64,000 bases of DNA, taken from assembly GCA_964627935.1 (NCBI GenBank), contig CAZVLB010000003.1, forward strand, positions 1 through 64,000. The letters are read 5' to 3'. This document shows positions 8,901 to 17,164 of the stretch, piece after piece. How positions within the stretch are numbered: the first letter of the stretch is position 1; every line of letters starts with the position of its first letter. Made by a program: the position numbers and the translations under genes. The DNA is from JAABVY01 sp964627935. Lineage in GTDB: Bacteria; Zixibacteria; MSB-5A5; JAABVY01. The notes below the pieces were generated by a model. It had not been told where the DNA came from. It did no database searches and saw nothing but the letters and a program-made list of their open reading frames with translations.

Positions 8901-11785
8901 GAAGAGACCGTGTCCGAGGCAAGGTGCGAACAGAAATCATGAACGTGCTGTTCAGCCGTCTGTACTTCGGATTTGAGTCAGCCGGTCTTGGCTATGCGTG
9001 CCTCGACCTTTCCGATCAGGTTTGGGATGAGAGCGCAGGCAGAGCCGGATTCACAGTAGACATCTTCCGCGACCTGTGTCATGGCTGCGTTCGTATTTTG
9101 GGTGACCTTTATCGCTATCACCAGGAACGTCAACCAGCACCTGACCGCCTAGACGATTGGATAGACTGGCTGCAGCCACCGGCACGCGCCCGGCTGCGGA
9201 ACTACATACGAGCCTGTGCGCAACTGCATGGTGTTGACGCGCCCACGGCTCTCGCTTCTACATGGGATGCCATCTGCCAAGCTGGTGGGCATGAGAGCGC
9301 GAAACTCCAAGCTCACCGTTTGCTTGTGAGAATCGGCCTCCATGATGATCCGCTCTGGATATGTCCGTCCTGCCAGCGTGTACATATGCATCGTGCGGCA
9401 GGAATCTGTACAGGTTGCCTTGCAAAATTGGGCGTTGAGCCGGATGCACAGTGCAGGGCCCTTCATAGTAGAAACTACTACGCGAGCGAAGCGGTCGAGC
9501 GGCGCCGTCCCCTTCGATTGCATTGCGAGGAACTGACGGCTCAGACGGATGATCAGCCAGACCGGCAGCGATGCTTCAGAAACGTGGTGGTCCAAGCTCG
9601 TGCAGGCGGAGCTCGTCCGCCGATTCCTCTAGTCGATTCTATCGACCTGCTTAGTGTAACGACCACGATGGAAGTCGGTGTTGACATTGGCACCTTACAG
9701 GCCGTTGTATTGGCGAACATGCCGCCTATGCGATTCAACTATCAGCAACGTGTTGGACGGGCTGGAAGGCGCGGCCAGGCGTTTGCAGCAGTGTTGACGC
9801 TCTGCAGGGGGCGTAGCCATGATGAGTTTTATTACAGCCGTCCCCGCCGTATCACCGGTGATTCGCCCCCCGTCCCATTCCTGTCCATGACAAGAGCAGA
9901 GATCGCAAGACGCCTTGTGGCGAAGGCGTGTTTGTCTGAGGCATTCCGAGATGCGGGTGTTCATTGGTGGGACGGCCCAACCCCGCCCGACAGCCATGGA
10001 GAATTCGGGACGGTTGTCGACTGGCTGAATATGCCAGACCGTCGGCAGGCCATTGAGGAATGGCTTTCTACTTCGCCACAGGTTCCGCAGATCGTTGATG
10101 CAATTCTCGCTGGTACAGAGGGTGTCTCCGCTGATGAGATGGTCACGTACACCCGCGAGCACCTTTTTGGGGATATCGAACAATGCGCAAACAGCGTGGA
10201 ACTCGCTGGCGATGGCTTAGCAGAGCGACTTGCAGAAGGGGCGATTCTCCCGATGTATGGTATGCCATCCCGTGTTAGACTTCTGTACCATGGCTTCCGG
10301 GGCCGCGATGCTTTGTCAATTGACCGTGATCTTGATCTTGCGATCACGGAGTTTGCTCCAGGTTCGCAGAAAACGAAGGATAAACGGGTCTATACGGCAA
10401 TCGGATTTACATCTCCTCTACTAAATGATCCAAGAGGTGGATGGAGACCAGTCGATTCGAATCCATTTCCAAGAAGAATGTTGATGGCTCGGTGCGATCT
10501 CTGCCACTTTGCCGACACCAGCAACCAAGACATATGGCCTGATGGCTGCCCGGACTGCGGGAACAGCCGTGAGGGTGAGAATGCGTTCCGTGTGTTTGAG
10601 ATCGTTGTACCATCCGCCTTCAGGACATCCTTCAGTCATGGCGTCGATGCGAAGGCAGATGACGAGTTCCTTCCACGCGGCACGAGTTCTGTGGCAGAAA
10701 GAACTGATGCGTCTCCGACATTCGTTCCGGGCACAAACACCGGTCTCGTTCCAACCTTTGGTGGCCATGTATACCGAATCAATGATCGTGCCGGCCGCAT
10801 GTTTACTGGAGCACTTGGGACGGCCCGGTGGAGCCGCGGAGGCGTGACGCTGTCCCACCAATGGATCGACGAGCGATATCAAAATGTGCGAGGCGATAAT
10901 AACGTAATATTCACTGCGGAGACACCAGAGATCGACACAGTTGCCTTGGCGGCCCCGAAAGTAACGGACGTGCTGCGAATTCGACCCCAATCGGTCCAAC
11001 AGACCCTGTGCCTTGATCTACTCGCCCGTGACACTCTTGAAAGGATGTCACAGCTTGGCCAGGGGGCCGCAGTAAAAGCTGCCTATTACTCGGCAGCTTT
11101 TATACTGCGTTCAGTTGTCGCTGAGGAACTTGATATTGACCCAGAGGAGATTGACATCAGCAACGTGCGGGTTATTGAGTTAGATGACGGAATCCACGCG
11201 GGTGAAATCATCCTGAACGACCACCTGGAGAATGGGGCCGGCTTCACGGCTTGGCTGTCGCAGGATAGCAACTGGTCCAGGATACTCGAGATAATCACCG
11301 GACCGGAGTACGATGATGACACCTTCATTGGCAAGCTTCTCTCCACTGAACATGCGCAGAGCTGCCAGTCAGCGTGCTACGACTGTCTCTGCTTGTATCG
11401 AAACATGAGTTACCACAGCCTGTTGGACTGGAGACTAGGTATGTCAGTGCTTCGGATTCTCTCCGACGTGACACACCCCTGCGGTGTCAATGGCGATTTC
11501 GGTCCCCCGGAGCTCTCTGGATGGTTAGATTTCTCAGATGTACTTCGCGCCACGTTCTGTCAATCGTTTCAATCCTGTGAACCTGCGGAATTCGGACCTC
11601 TCCATGGTTGGACAATTGCGGGAAGGAACGTCATCCTCATCCATCCCCTTTGGAGCACGGTTCATCCAGGCGGAATCGTTGCAGAGGCGCTCTCCACACT
11701 CAGTCAAGATGATGCCGTTAGTCTTGTGGACACTTTCAATCTGCACCGCCGCATGAGCTGGATGTATCAGCGTCTGGGGGGATGA
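5921..11785 (+). CDS. giant DEAH-box helicase with DUF1998-type C-terminus (DruE-like)
   Basis: A 1954-residue superfamily 2 helicase. Walker A is TGSGKT (G119-T123), motif II is DELH (361-364) and motif VI is QQRVGRAGRRG (1275-1285). Between motifs II and VI lies a roughly 900-residue insertion with several Cys pairs, including CGNPDC...CEQC near 605-622 and CPSC...CTGC near 1148-1166. The last 450 residues carry another CDLC...CPDC pair and end in CQSACYDCLC (1815-1824), the cysteine cluster typical of DUF1998. Length and layout match DruE of Druantia and the family of DISARM DrmA/DrmB-type proteins joined in one chain. The ATG at 5921 has GAGGA eight bases upstream; the ATG at 5915 is too close to it. 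It is probably the motor that scans or unwinds foreign DNA. Confidence 0.85.
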   Translation: MNDPIGAFEKIRDNFILYLKTAFGTQFPGLERERDEMLRRPGILNQEPWIEPLPRYQTDRPLADLGPEDLPAMAPEVLERFKDLARCGLVGNYPLYTHQVSMLQRVVAGRNAVVTAGTGSGKTEAFLLPLLASLASEGLRWETPNVSPPHVNDWWSHEDWKASCRRNNRITRSYRVPQRGHETRPAAVRALILYPMNALVEDQLTRLRRALDSSQTRQWCSEHMNGNRIYFGRYTGNTPVPGHELNSRGNPDRQRIERLARELVDLDRGAMAAAGHAARKEAEATTEDERQASRDIIYFFPRLDGAEMRSRWDMQQSPPDILITNYSMLSIMLMREADSPIFQQTRQWLEQPGNVFHLIIDELHLYRGTSGTEVAYLVRLLLRRLGLTPTDPRLRILASSASLDPSNPDSLTFLSDLFGCEWEPEQIVPGSEELIPDAGGAPLDSASFAALAQSYQDDSEETFAESCIQLAATLDPEAGGDDPRARLCAALESQQERIAAHMLSACVDGARTRAVSLSDFATRVFANTDDEQVAVDAIRGLLVARGIAASRQAASLPSFRLHWFFRNIEGLWACVLPGCQCETDHLDDVRPTGRLFSQNRILCGNPDCQHRVLELLYCEQCGTVFFGGSRLRNPEGGIEILSTDPDIEGLPDKQTARFVDRRTYGDFAVFWPRGRSTLNADARHWRQPRVVGDGAERGRWAPKHLDAISGRVTDAPNSAAPPEGCAIPGYLYVVPSVDGTEAEHDFLALPACCPNCAADYSRRIYRTSPMRGFRTGFSRVSQLLSKELFYSLPEGETRKLVVFSDSREDAASISNGIERTHYLDLVREAMYDELHRVALGEGRLLADLEEHGEARCAVAVACAAANPETVERLLQEIEIERTPIPDGIPDILRENLKRERQRATAALAAIRQQTTTRMVPLRTLYESDAEDASGMRSMLLIKRLKQLGINPAGNDVMYQMFNFEGEDHDWTEFFDYADDSRCWRHGLPESAVERRDRVRGKVRTEIMNVLFSRLYFGFESAGLGYACLDLSDQVWDESAGRAGFTVDIFRDLCHGCVRILGDLYRYHQERQPAPDRLDDWIDWLQPPARARLRNYIRACAQLHGVDAPTALASTWDAICQAGGHESAKLQAHRLLVRIGLHDDPLWICPSCQRVHMHRAAGICTGCLAKLGVEPDAQCRALHSRNYYASEAVERRRPLRLHCEELTAQTDDQPDRQRCFRNVVVQARAGGARPPIPLVDSIDLLSVTTTMEVGVDIGTLQAVVLANMPPMRFNYQQRVGRAGRRGQAFAAVLTLCRGRSHDEFYYSRPRRITGDSPPVPFLSMTRAEIARRLVAKACLSEAFRDAGVHWWDGPTPPDSHGEFGTVVDWLNMPDRRQAIEEWLSTSPQVPQIVDAILAGTEGVSADEMVTYTREHLFGDIEQCANSVELAGDGLAERLAEGAILPMYGMPSRVRLLYHGFRGRDALSIDRDLDLAITEFAPGSQKTKDKRVYTAIGFTSPLLNDPRGGWRPVDSNPFPRRMLMARCDLCHFADTSNQDIWPDGCPDCGNSREGENAFRVFEIVVPSAFRTSFSHGVDAKADDEFLPRGTSSVAERTDASPTFVPGTNTGLVPTFGGHVYRINDRAGRMFTGALGTARWSRGGVTLSHQWIDERYQNVRGDNNVIFTAETPEIDTVALAAPKVTDVLRIRPQSVQQTLCLDLLARDTLERMSQLGQGAAVKAAYYSAAFILRSVVAEELDIDPEEIDISNVRVIELDDGIHAGEIILNDHLENGAGFTAWLSQDSNWSRILEIITGPEYDDDTFIGKLLSTEHAQSCQSACYDCLCLYRNMSYHSLLDWRLGMSVLRILSDVTHPCGVNGDFGPPELSGWLDFSDVLRATFCQSFQSCEPAEFGPLHGWTIAGRNVILIHPLWSTVHPGGIVAEALSTLSQDDAVSLVDTFNLHRRMSWMYQRLGG

Positions 11786-11804
11786 TAGCGAGAAAGTAGA
11801 ACAG

Positions 11805-12947
11805 ATGAATTTGAAGAACCTAGTTGTGAAGCAGTTTCGCCGCGTGTCACCATCGCGATACACGGCGATGCAGGCTTGCTTGCTGCGCGAAGTCTGGACT
11901 GCGGCTGGTAACGAACCACTTCTTCCTGTATCACCATTGGCGGAGCTGGGGTCTGTTATCCATCGTCTTTTTGAAGCGGCAGGTCGCGGACAGCTGCACG
12001 GCGGAAGAAAGGAGAAGGTCGATGCCACTTGGAACGAGCTGGTTTTAGATGCTGAGAGAAATATGGCGAGGTCGACGCTGAGACAGCATCAGGTTCCTAT
12101 GAGTAAAAGTATACCAGACTTCCAGGTCCGTAAGCTTAGGGCATGTCGCAGAGCCGCGGAGATAGCGCATGATGCATTTCGAGCCTACGACGGCCGCTCT
12201 AGGCAATCTCCTCAGTCTACGGGTTTTGAACTCTGGGTTGAGTCCGACGACGGGCAGGTCGGGGGATACATTGACCGCGTGACGATGACGGAAGAGGGGG
12301 CCGTCTTGTGTGACTACAAGAGCGGAGCTGTACTGGACCCTGGAACAGGGGACGGCTCCAGCGAACCCAAGCGGCCATACAAAGTACAGATGGAACTCTA
12401 TGCAGCCCTCTATCGGCTCAAGTCTGGAGTTTGGCCCATCCGATTAGAAATAGTGCCGCTTCAGGGCACTCCGGTTGAGGTACGTTTTGACCCAGAAAAC
12501 GCCAAGCGTCTGCTTGCAGAAGCACGCGTATTTCTGCGATCTGCCAACAAACGGATTGCGGAAGCGGAGGATGGGAGTACAGAGATCATTGACCTCGCGT
12601 CCCCAAGGAGCATGTACTGCAGGCTTTGCCTGTTCAGACCAGCGTGCCAGGCCTATTGGTTTGCGAAGCGACAGGAGTCGCAGGAGAAGTGGCCTATTGA
12701 TGTAGAGGGATTTCTCAGAGAGACGACACGCCTGCGCAATGGGAAAGTGTGTATGAAAATCGCAGAAGATGATTCACCCAAGTCATCCTTTATCACTGTT
12801 CGTAACCTGACAGACTCCATGGATCGGCATCCGCTCCTGCACCGCACAGCGATAGGAGAACGGGTGGCAGTCTATGGTCTCAACCGTAACTATCGCTCCG
12901 GTGACTATACCGAGACACAGAACACTGTCATTTATTGGGTAGATTGA
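11805..12947 (+). CDS. PD-(D/E)XK nuclease with Fe-S cysteines and C-terminal OB-like domain
   Basis: A 380-residue Cas4/RecB/AddB-type nuclease. Active-site residues visible are H53, D157 (GGYIDR), D170-x-K172 (CDYKSG) and the following Q195-xxx-Y199. Four cysteines, C25 near the start and C272, C275 and C281 (CRLCLFRPAC), are placed exactly as in nucleases that hold a 4Fe-4S cluster joining both ends of the domain. About 90 residues after the cluster look like a small beta barrel (KVCMKIAEDD, FITVRNLTD, RVAVYGLN), possibly an OB fold for single strands. The gene follows the helicase by 19 bases and precedes the methyltransferase by five, so helicase and nuclease probably work together like AddAB-type DNA processing enzymes. 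Confidence 0.82.
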   Translation: MNLKNLVVKQFRRVSPSRYTAMQACLLREVWTAAGNEPLLPVSPLAELGSVIHRLFEAAGRGQLHGGRKEKVDATWNELVLDAERNMARSTLRQHQVPMSKSIPDFQVRKLRACRRAAEIAHDAFRAYDGRSRQSPQSTGFELWVESDDGQVGGYIDRVTMTEEGAVLCDYKSGAVLDPGTGDGSSEPKRPYKVQMELYAALYRLKSGVWPIRLEIVPLQGTPVEVRFDPENAKRLLAEARVFLRSANKRIAEAEDGSTEIIDLASPRSMYCRLCLFRPACQAYWFAKRQESQEKWPIDVEGFLRETTRLRNGKVCMKIAEDDSPKSSFITVRNLTDSMDRHPLLHRTAIGERVAVYGLNRNYRSGDYTETQNTVIYWVD

Positions 12948-12952
12948 GAGCT

Positions 12953-14017
12953 ATGCAACACAAAAGACGCAAGACCAGCCAAAACCTGTCGACAGAGACA
13001 AAATCCGTCATCAGCTTCTTCTCTGGCTGCGGCGGTTTTGATCTCGGATTCTCCTCAGCTGGATTCTCTATCGGGCTGGCTCTTGATGTGGACGCTATAG
13101 CGGTGGAGAGTTATGACCACAATCGTGACAAGATCGTCTGTCACGTTGCTGACTTAGCAGAAACAGACCCTGAGACTATCATAGAACTGTACAGTAAGAA
13201 TTGCAGCGCACTGCCGCCACGAGGCGTGATTGGCGGTGCACCATGCCAGACATTCTCAAACGGGAACGTGCACTTCAATGGCAACGATGCAAGGCATTTG
13301 TTACCGCGTCGCTACGCATGCATACTGCGTGTCCTCAACGAGGAATTCGACCTCGATTTCTTTGTATTCGAGAACGTCAAGGGCATCACATCGCCGAAGC
13401 ACCGGAAGGAATACACGACCATCAAGAGGTTGTTCTCTCGCGCTGGATTCAAGCTCTTCGAGGGAGAATTAGATGCAGCCGATTTCGGTGTGGCACAGCA
13501 TCGCTACCGTGTGTTCATCGTGGGTTTCAATAAGCTCAGATACCCGGACCTTGAATTCAAGTTTCCGACAGCAGAAACAAATGTGCCTCTGACCGTTGCG
13601 AGCAAATTGAAGGGACTTCCACCGCCATTGCTCTTCAAGCGCGGAATACGAAGGGATGACATCGCATTTCACCCGAATCACTGGGCCATGTACCCCCGGT
13701 CGAGGAAATTCACCGATGGTTCCCTCACCAAGGGGCACCAGCAGGGACGATCATTTCGTATTCTGCAATGGGAGAGGCCGAGCCCAACAGTCGCGTACGG
13801 GAACCGTGAGGTTCACATTCACCCTGATGCCCAGAGACGAATCAGTGTCTATGAGGCTATGCTTCTCCAAGGTTTCCCAGAGAACTATGAGTTGTTAGGC
13901 ACACTCAGTGACCAGATCCGGCAGGTCTCCGATGCCATACCGCCCCAATTAGGTGCAGCTTTGGGCAAGGCAATACATGATGCATTATACAGGGAAAATT
14001 CGGGGATCCGGCGATAA
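12953..14017 (+). CDS. DNA (cytosine-5) methyltransferase
   Basis: A 354-residue C5-cytosine methyltransferase. Motif I is FFSGCGGFDLGF, motif IV is GGAPCQTFS with the catalytic cysteine, motif VI is FENVKG, motif VIII is QHRYRVF, and motifs IX-X are RQVSDAIPPQLGAALG near the end. The target recognition region between VIII and IX is short (about 110 residues). I set the start at ATG 12953, just after the nuclease stop; the frame is open to a TTG at 12935, which has no better ribosome-binding site. In this operon it most likely marks host DNA so that the helicase/nuclease set spares it, as DrmMII does in DISARM and DruM in Druantia type II. The recognition sequence cannot be read from the protein. 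Confidence 0.9.
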   Translation: MQHKRRKTSQNLSTETKSVISFFSGCGGFDLGFSSAGFSIGLALDVDAIAVESYDHNRDKIVCHVADLAETDPETIIELYSKNCSALPPRGVIGGAPCQTFSNGNVHFNGNDARHLLPRRYACILRVLNEEFDLDFFVFENVKGITSPKHRKEYTTIKRLFSRAGFKLFEGELDAADFGVAQHRYRVFIVGFNKLRYPDLEFKFPTAETNVPLTVASKLKGLPPPLLFKRGIRRDDIAFHPNHWAMYPRSRKFTDGSLTKGHQQGRSFRILQWERPSPTVAYGNREVHIHPDAQRRISVYEAMLLQGFPENYELLGTLSDQIRQVSDAIPPQLGAALGKAIHDALYRENSGIRR

Positions 14018-14019
14018 GT

Positions 14020-14523
14020 CTACTGCTTACTATTGAATCCCGCGCGAATGTGGGCATTCATTAGCAATTCCGACCGTGTTGGAAGGTCTCGTAAGACTGA
14101 TTCTCGGATAGGCTCCCGGAGCTTTTTCGCCAGCTGCTTAGCAATGCGAATCGGGTCCTTCTCTATCTGGCACTCCCAGAGCCGAAACACTCGCCATCCC
14201 TGTCGGCGAAGAGCAATGTGGTTCCTCTTGTCGCGTTTCACATTGCCCTCAAGCTTCTCTACCCAGTACTTCACGTTCGTCTTCGGCCGGACAGCCTCAT
14301 TGCAACCAGGATGCTGATGCCAGAAGCATCCATGGACAAAGATGACCGTGTTGTATTTCGGAAGGACAATATCGGGTCGGCCCGGAAGTCCCCGGCAATG
14401 GAGCCGAAAGCGAAACCCCATGCGATGCAGCACAGATCGAAGCACAATTTCGGGTTTTGTGTCAGTAGAGCGTATGCGGCTCATGTTCCAGCTTCGTCTT
14501 TGTGATGACAAATTGTCAGTCAT
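14020..14523 (-). CDS. vsr: very short patch repair endonuclease
   Basis: A 167-residue Vsr protein with all family landmarks: RSWNMSRIRSTDTKPE at the start, the GRPDIVLPKYNTVIFVHGCFWHQHPGC core with catalytic Asp and metal/zinc ligands, and the WRVFRLWECQ helix near residue 120. Vsr nicks next to the T of T:G mismatches that arise when 5-methylcytosine deaminates, so it repairs damage caused by the partner methyltransferase. The gene runs towards the methyltransferase, and their stop codons are two bases apart. A TAGGAG ribosome-binding site lies four bases before the ATG. It has its own promoter region to the right, so it may be expressed independently of the operon. The pairing supports true genomic 5mC made by the neighbour. 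Confidence 0.93.
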   Translation of the reverse strand: MTDNLSSQRRSWNMSRIRSTDTKPEIVLRSVLHRMGFRFRLHCRGLPGRPDIVLPKYNTVIFVHGCFWHQHPGCNEAVRPKTNVKYWVEKLEGNVKRDKRNHIALRRQGWRVFRLWECQIEKDPIRIAKQLAKKLREPIRESVLRDLPTRSELLMNAHIRAGFNSKQ

Positions 14524-15051
14524 TCGCTCCTACCTATTTGATAATAGATAATACCACAATTCCATACCGAAGTCCCCTTCTTTCTTTTTGCTCCGCGGAA
14601 CCAAGATCCACCGGGCGGAAGAAAGATGATGCTAAGAACCAGTTCGGCGCGGGATTCTGGGTGTGAGGAAGTGGCCGATAGCCGAACAGTAGAACGAGTC
14701 ATGCTGCGAGTGTAACGAAGATGGACTGCGGCTTTCAGTCCCTGACCATACGGGTTGCCAGAAAAGAGGGCGAGGATGCTGGCGAAGATTCAATGAGTTC
14801 GAACTTGGCTTAACACATGCAGTCTCGATGTAAGGAGAGGTTGGAGCGATTTCGCACCGGCCCCCGCCAGAGTTTTCTCAACGGATCGCTAACCGCCTGC
14901 TCAATCCAGACACTACACCGCGTGATAAGATTGTTAGGTTTGTTTGTCTCGAAGGGCTACTTTGGGGTGGTTGCAGGCAATTAGTCTGACGGAATATATA
15001 GTTGTCGAGTAGCAGGATGAGGCTGGATGAATCGAGAAGAGGCCAACGGAG
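14524..15051. other. intergenic stretch without recognisable gene
   Basis: These 528 bases separate the vsr start from the next plus-strand gene. No open frame here looks coding, and I found no tRNA, inverted terminal repeat or terminator. The left end must hold the vsr promoter; TATTAT on the minus strand lies about 20 bases before its ATG. The right end carries AGAAGAGG, the ribosome-binding site of the gene at 15052. Composition matches the island. Confidence 0.5.
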
Positions 15052-15693
15052 ATGTCGAAAGCAAACAGAGAGATGGCTGTGTGGTCTGGCAGTATCGTAG
15101 CCGTTCAGCCTCGCACTCGCCTTATGCGATCCTTCGACGAACGAAGCCACGGCTACCACGGTTACGTTCTTCGCATCGCTGGATCATGTGGGGATGAAGC
15201 GGGAGAATTCCTGATTACCGTCGGCAAAGGCGCACACGAGAAGCACCAGTTTCATGCTGGAATGGAAGTCAGCGGCCAGTCAGTGCCCGTGGATGATCCA
15301 CGATTGGAGGCAGCCGGATTCTACAAGACGAGTCGAATCAAGATCGAGAAGGGCGGTGAGGATATACCACCCGAAGGTCCTCCCTTTCTAGGAGTGCCGC
15401 CCGATTTGCCTACTTACCGGGAACGCGGGCATCGTCGTTTGGATGCCCGCACTTATGACGCCAAGTGCATGGCCTGTATCTGGGGCTGTCGGATGCCGGT
15501 GGAGATGATTATCGATCAGTGGAACCCATCGCAGAAGAAGTATCGGTTCGAGACATTCTGCTATGGGCCAAAAAGCTGCTCACTCTACCGGGCCGGGGCG
15601 ACCCGCAAGGTCCCCGGTCGTCGCGGCATGACCTGGGAAGAGGAAGACTGGGTTGACGAGGAAGCCACGTCACACCGGGGGCCGGACGAATGA
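15052..15693 (+). CDS. unknown protein with cysteine cluster, island
   Basis: A 213-residue protein I cannot name. The first 100 residues read as beta strands (WSGSIVAVQ, GYVLRIAG, GEFLITVGKG, FHAGMEVSG), like an OB or other small barrel. The second half holds five cysteines: C139, C142 and C146 (C-x2-C-x3-C), then C170 and C176 (C-x5-C), suitable for a zinc ribbon or Fe-S site. The tail is very acidic (TWEEEDWVDEE). The start ATG has AGAAGAGG nine bases upstream. A diverged copy of its last 18 codons recurs at 17105-17164, beyond the next gene. Its place beside the methylase/helicase operon suggests a defence accessory role, but nothing in the sequence proves it. Confidence 0.6.
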   Translation: MSKANREMAVWSGSIVAVQPRTRLMRSFDERSHGYHGYVLRIAGSCGDEAGEFLITVGKGAHEKHQFHAGMEVSGQSVPVDDPRLEAAGFYKTSRIKIEKGGEDIPPEGPPFLGVPPDLPTYRERGHRRLDARTYDAKCMACIWGCRMPVEMIIDQWNPSQKKYRFETFCYGPKSCSLYRAGATRKVPGRRGMTWEEEDWVDEEATSHRGPDE

Positions 15694-15766
15694 AGGCGAG
15701 GTTCATTGCAGGAATGGTAGAACTACAAGTGGTCCCCGCTCTGGCCATTCCATTGAAGGAGCATAG

Positions 15767-17086
15767 ATGAGATTCGTCTCTCCTGATTCCATCACGTTGA
15801 GCCGAGTATACTTCACAGAATTCGACCGAGTGACATACTCGCAAGTCGCTTGGACCACCGCGGATGTTGAGGCCATTCGTCGCAACATGGAGCGTAAACT
15901 TAAACTCGTTGCGCTCATCAAGGGGCACGTTGTTATCGCTGCTTCGCATCTCCTCGAATCAGAGTTGGCTCATGAGGTGTTGTTCTCGCATCCCGAACTC
16001 TTCTCCACCGGGGTGATTGTCCCCGCTCTCCGGGCGGAGTTCAACGGATTTGAGGGCTTCCTCGAATCAAAGTTGGCTGAAGGAAAGGAATCGGCTCAGT
16101 ACGAAGGTGATACACGCCGCGACATGGCGCAGATGCTCGATTCGCAGGTCGCCATGGCAGTGAGATGGGAGGTCAATCAGACCTCGGGATGGTTCAAGGA
16201 GCGCCTGCTTTCGGACATGACGGATGAACAGAGTTTGCTTCGTTCTTGTTTACGCGAGAGTGGGTCTATCATTCCTCCAAATCTCATCTCTCGAATCGAC
16301 AGTATCCCAAGGCTTAGCCGTCAAGATGTGTATGTTTCTGCAAAGGACACTGGTGACAAGAACTTGTGGAACATTGTCTGCGAATACACAGACTTCCTGT
16401 ACTATCTCACCGGAGCCAGAGCCGTGCGTTCGGAAGGGGTTTTGCCGCAGGAGAACCTGATGGATTTCAGCCTCTCCGATTTGGCAGGCGGCCGCACTCA
16501 CTTGTCCGAAACAGAGGTGTTTTTCAAAGTGTTCGTAGACTTGGTCAAAGCTGCGACCCATACCCATTTCCCGCTGGATGTTCTGGATACTCTGTCGATA
16601 GACGATGTTCTGGACCTCCATTCATTGGCCGTCGAAGACAGATTCGTGCACAAGTACAATGCAATTCAGGAGAAGACAAAGACTGGACTGACCATCCGCG
16701 ACCCGGAGCGCTTGGTACTGCTGATGGAGAAACTGGAGGAATTCGAGCAGCAGCTTCATAATGAGTACGGAACGGCCATTGAGAAAGAGTTGCCACGATA
16801 TCTTAGAGATCGGAAAAAGTCCAAGGCTGCGAAGTTCCTGAGCGCAACGGCGTCTCTTCTGGTATCCCCTTGGAGTATTGCCACCAGTGCCAAGGACATG
16901 GTGATATCGGGGCTGGAACTTGCAGGCTTCGGACAGATCGCTACCACAACAACGCGCCGAGTCCAACGGGGCATAAAAGCGTGCTCTCGTCTGGTGGACA
17001 GAACAACAACCGAGGGTAAGCCTATTCTCCTTGGATTCGTCAAACGGATGCAAGAGCGATATGCGGAGAAGATGTTGGGAGCGTGA
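15767..17086 (+). CDS. unknown 439-residue protein, island
   Basis: I do not recognise this protein. It opens with a beta-rich stretch (SPDSITLSRVYFTEFDRV), followed by GHVVIAASHLLESELAHEV, and then is mostly alpha-helical. Residues 305-350 are charged and heptad-like (RLVLLMEKLEEFEQQLHNEY), suggesting a coiled coil. After a basic stretch (RYLRDRKKSKAAK), residues 357-390 contain two weakly hydrophobic helices (LSATASLLVSPW, MVISGLELAGFG) that might associate with a membrane. The ATG has AAGGAGC four bases before it. It follows the cysteine-cluster gene by 73 bases on the same strand and is flanked by that gene and by a copy of that gene's 3' end, as if inserted between two paralogues. An effector or sensor role is possible but unsupported. 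Confidence 0.6.
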   Translation: MRFVSPDSITLSRVYFTEFDRVTYSQVAWTTADVEAIRRNMERKLKLVALIKGHVVIAASHLLESELAHEVLFSHPELFSTGVIVPALRAEFNGFEGFLESKLAEGKESAQYEGDTRRDMAQMLDSQVAMAVRWEVNQTSGWFKERLLSDMTDEQSLLRSCLRESGSIIPPNLISRIDSIPRLSRQDVYVSAKDTGDKNLWNIVCEYTDFLYYLTGARAVRSEGVLPQENLMDFSLSDLAGGRTHLSETEVFFKVFVDLVKAATHTHFPLDVLDTLSIDDVLDLHSLAVEDRFVHKYNAIQEKTKTGLTIRDPERLVLLMEKLEEFEQQLHNEYGTAIEKELPRYLRDRKKSKAAKFLSATASLLVSPWSIATSAKDMVISGLELAGFGQIATTTTRRVQRGIKACSRLVDRTTTEGKPILLGFVKRMQERYAEKMLGA

Positions 17087-17104
17087 CTAACTCAGCATGT
17101 CCTA

Positions 17105-17164
17105 TGGAAGAGGAAGACTGGGTTGACGAGAATGCCCCATCGCACAGGGGACCGGAAGACTAAA
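17105..17164 (+). pseudogene. 3'-end remnant of a second copy of the gene at 15052
   Basis: Sixty bases encode MEEEDWVDENAPSHRGPED and a stop. This matches the C-terminus of the gene at 15052 (EEEDWVDEEATSHRGPDE), with the DNA alike over the whole stretch apart from scattered substitutions and one extra base near the left end. The identical run at its core spells GAAGAGGAAGACTGGGTTGA in both places. No start or upstream part of such a gene remains, so this is the tail of a lost paralogue or a recombination scar. Confidence 0.75.
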
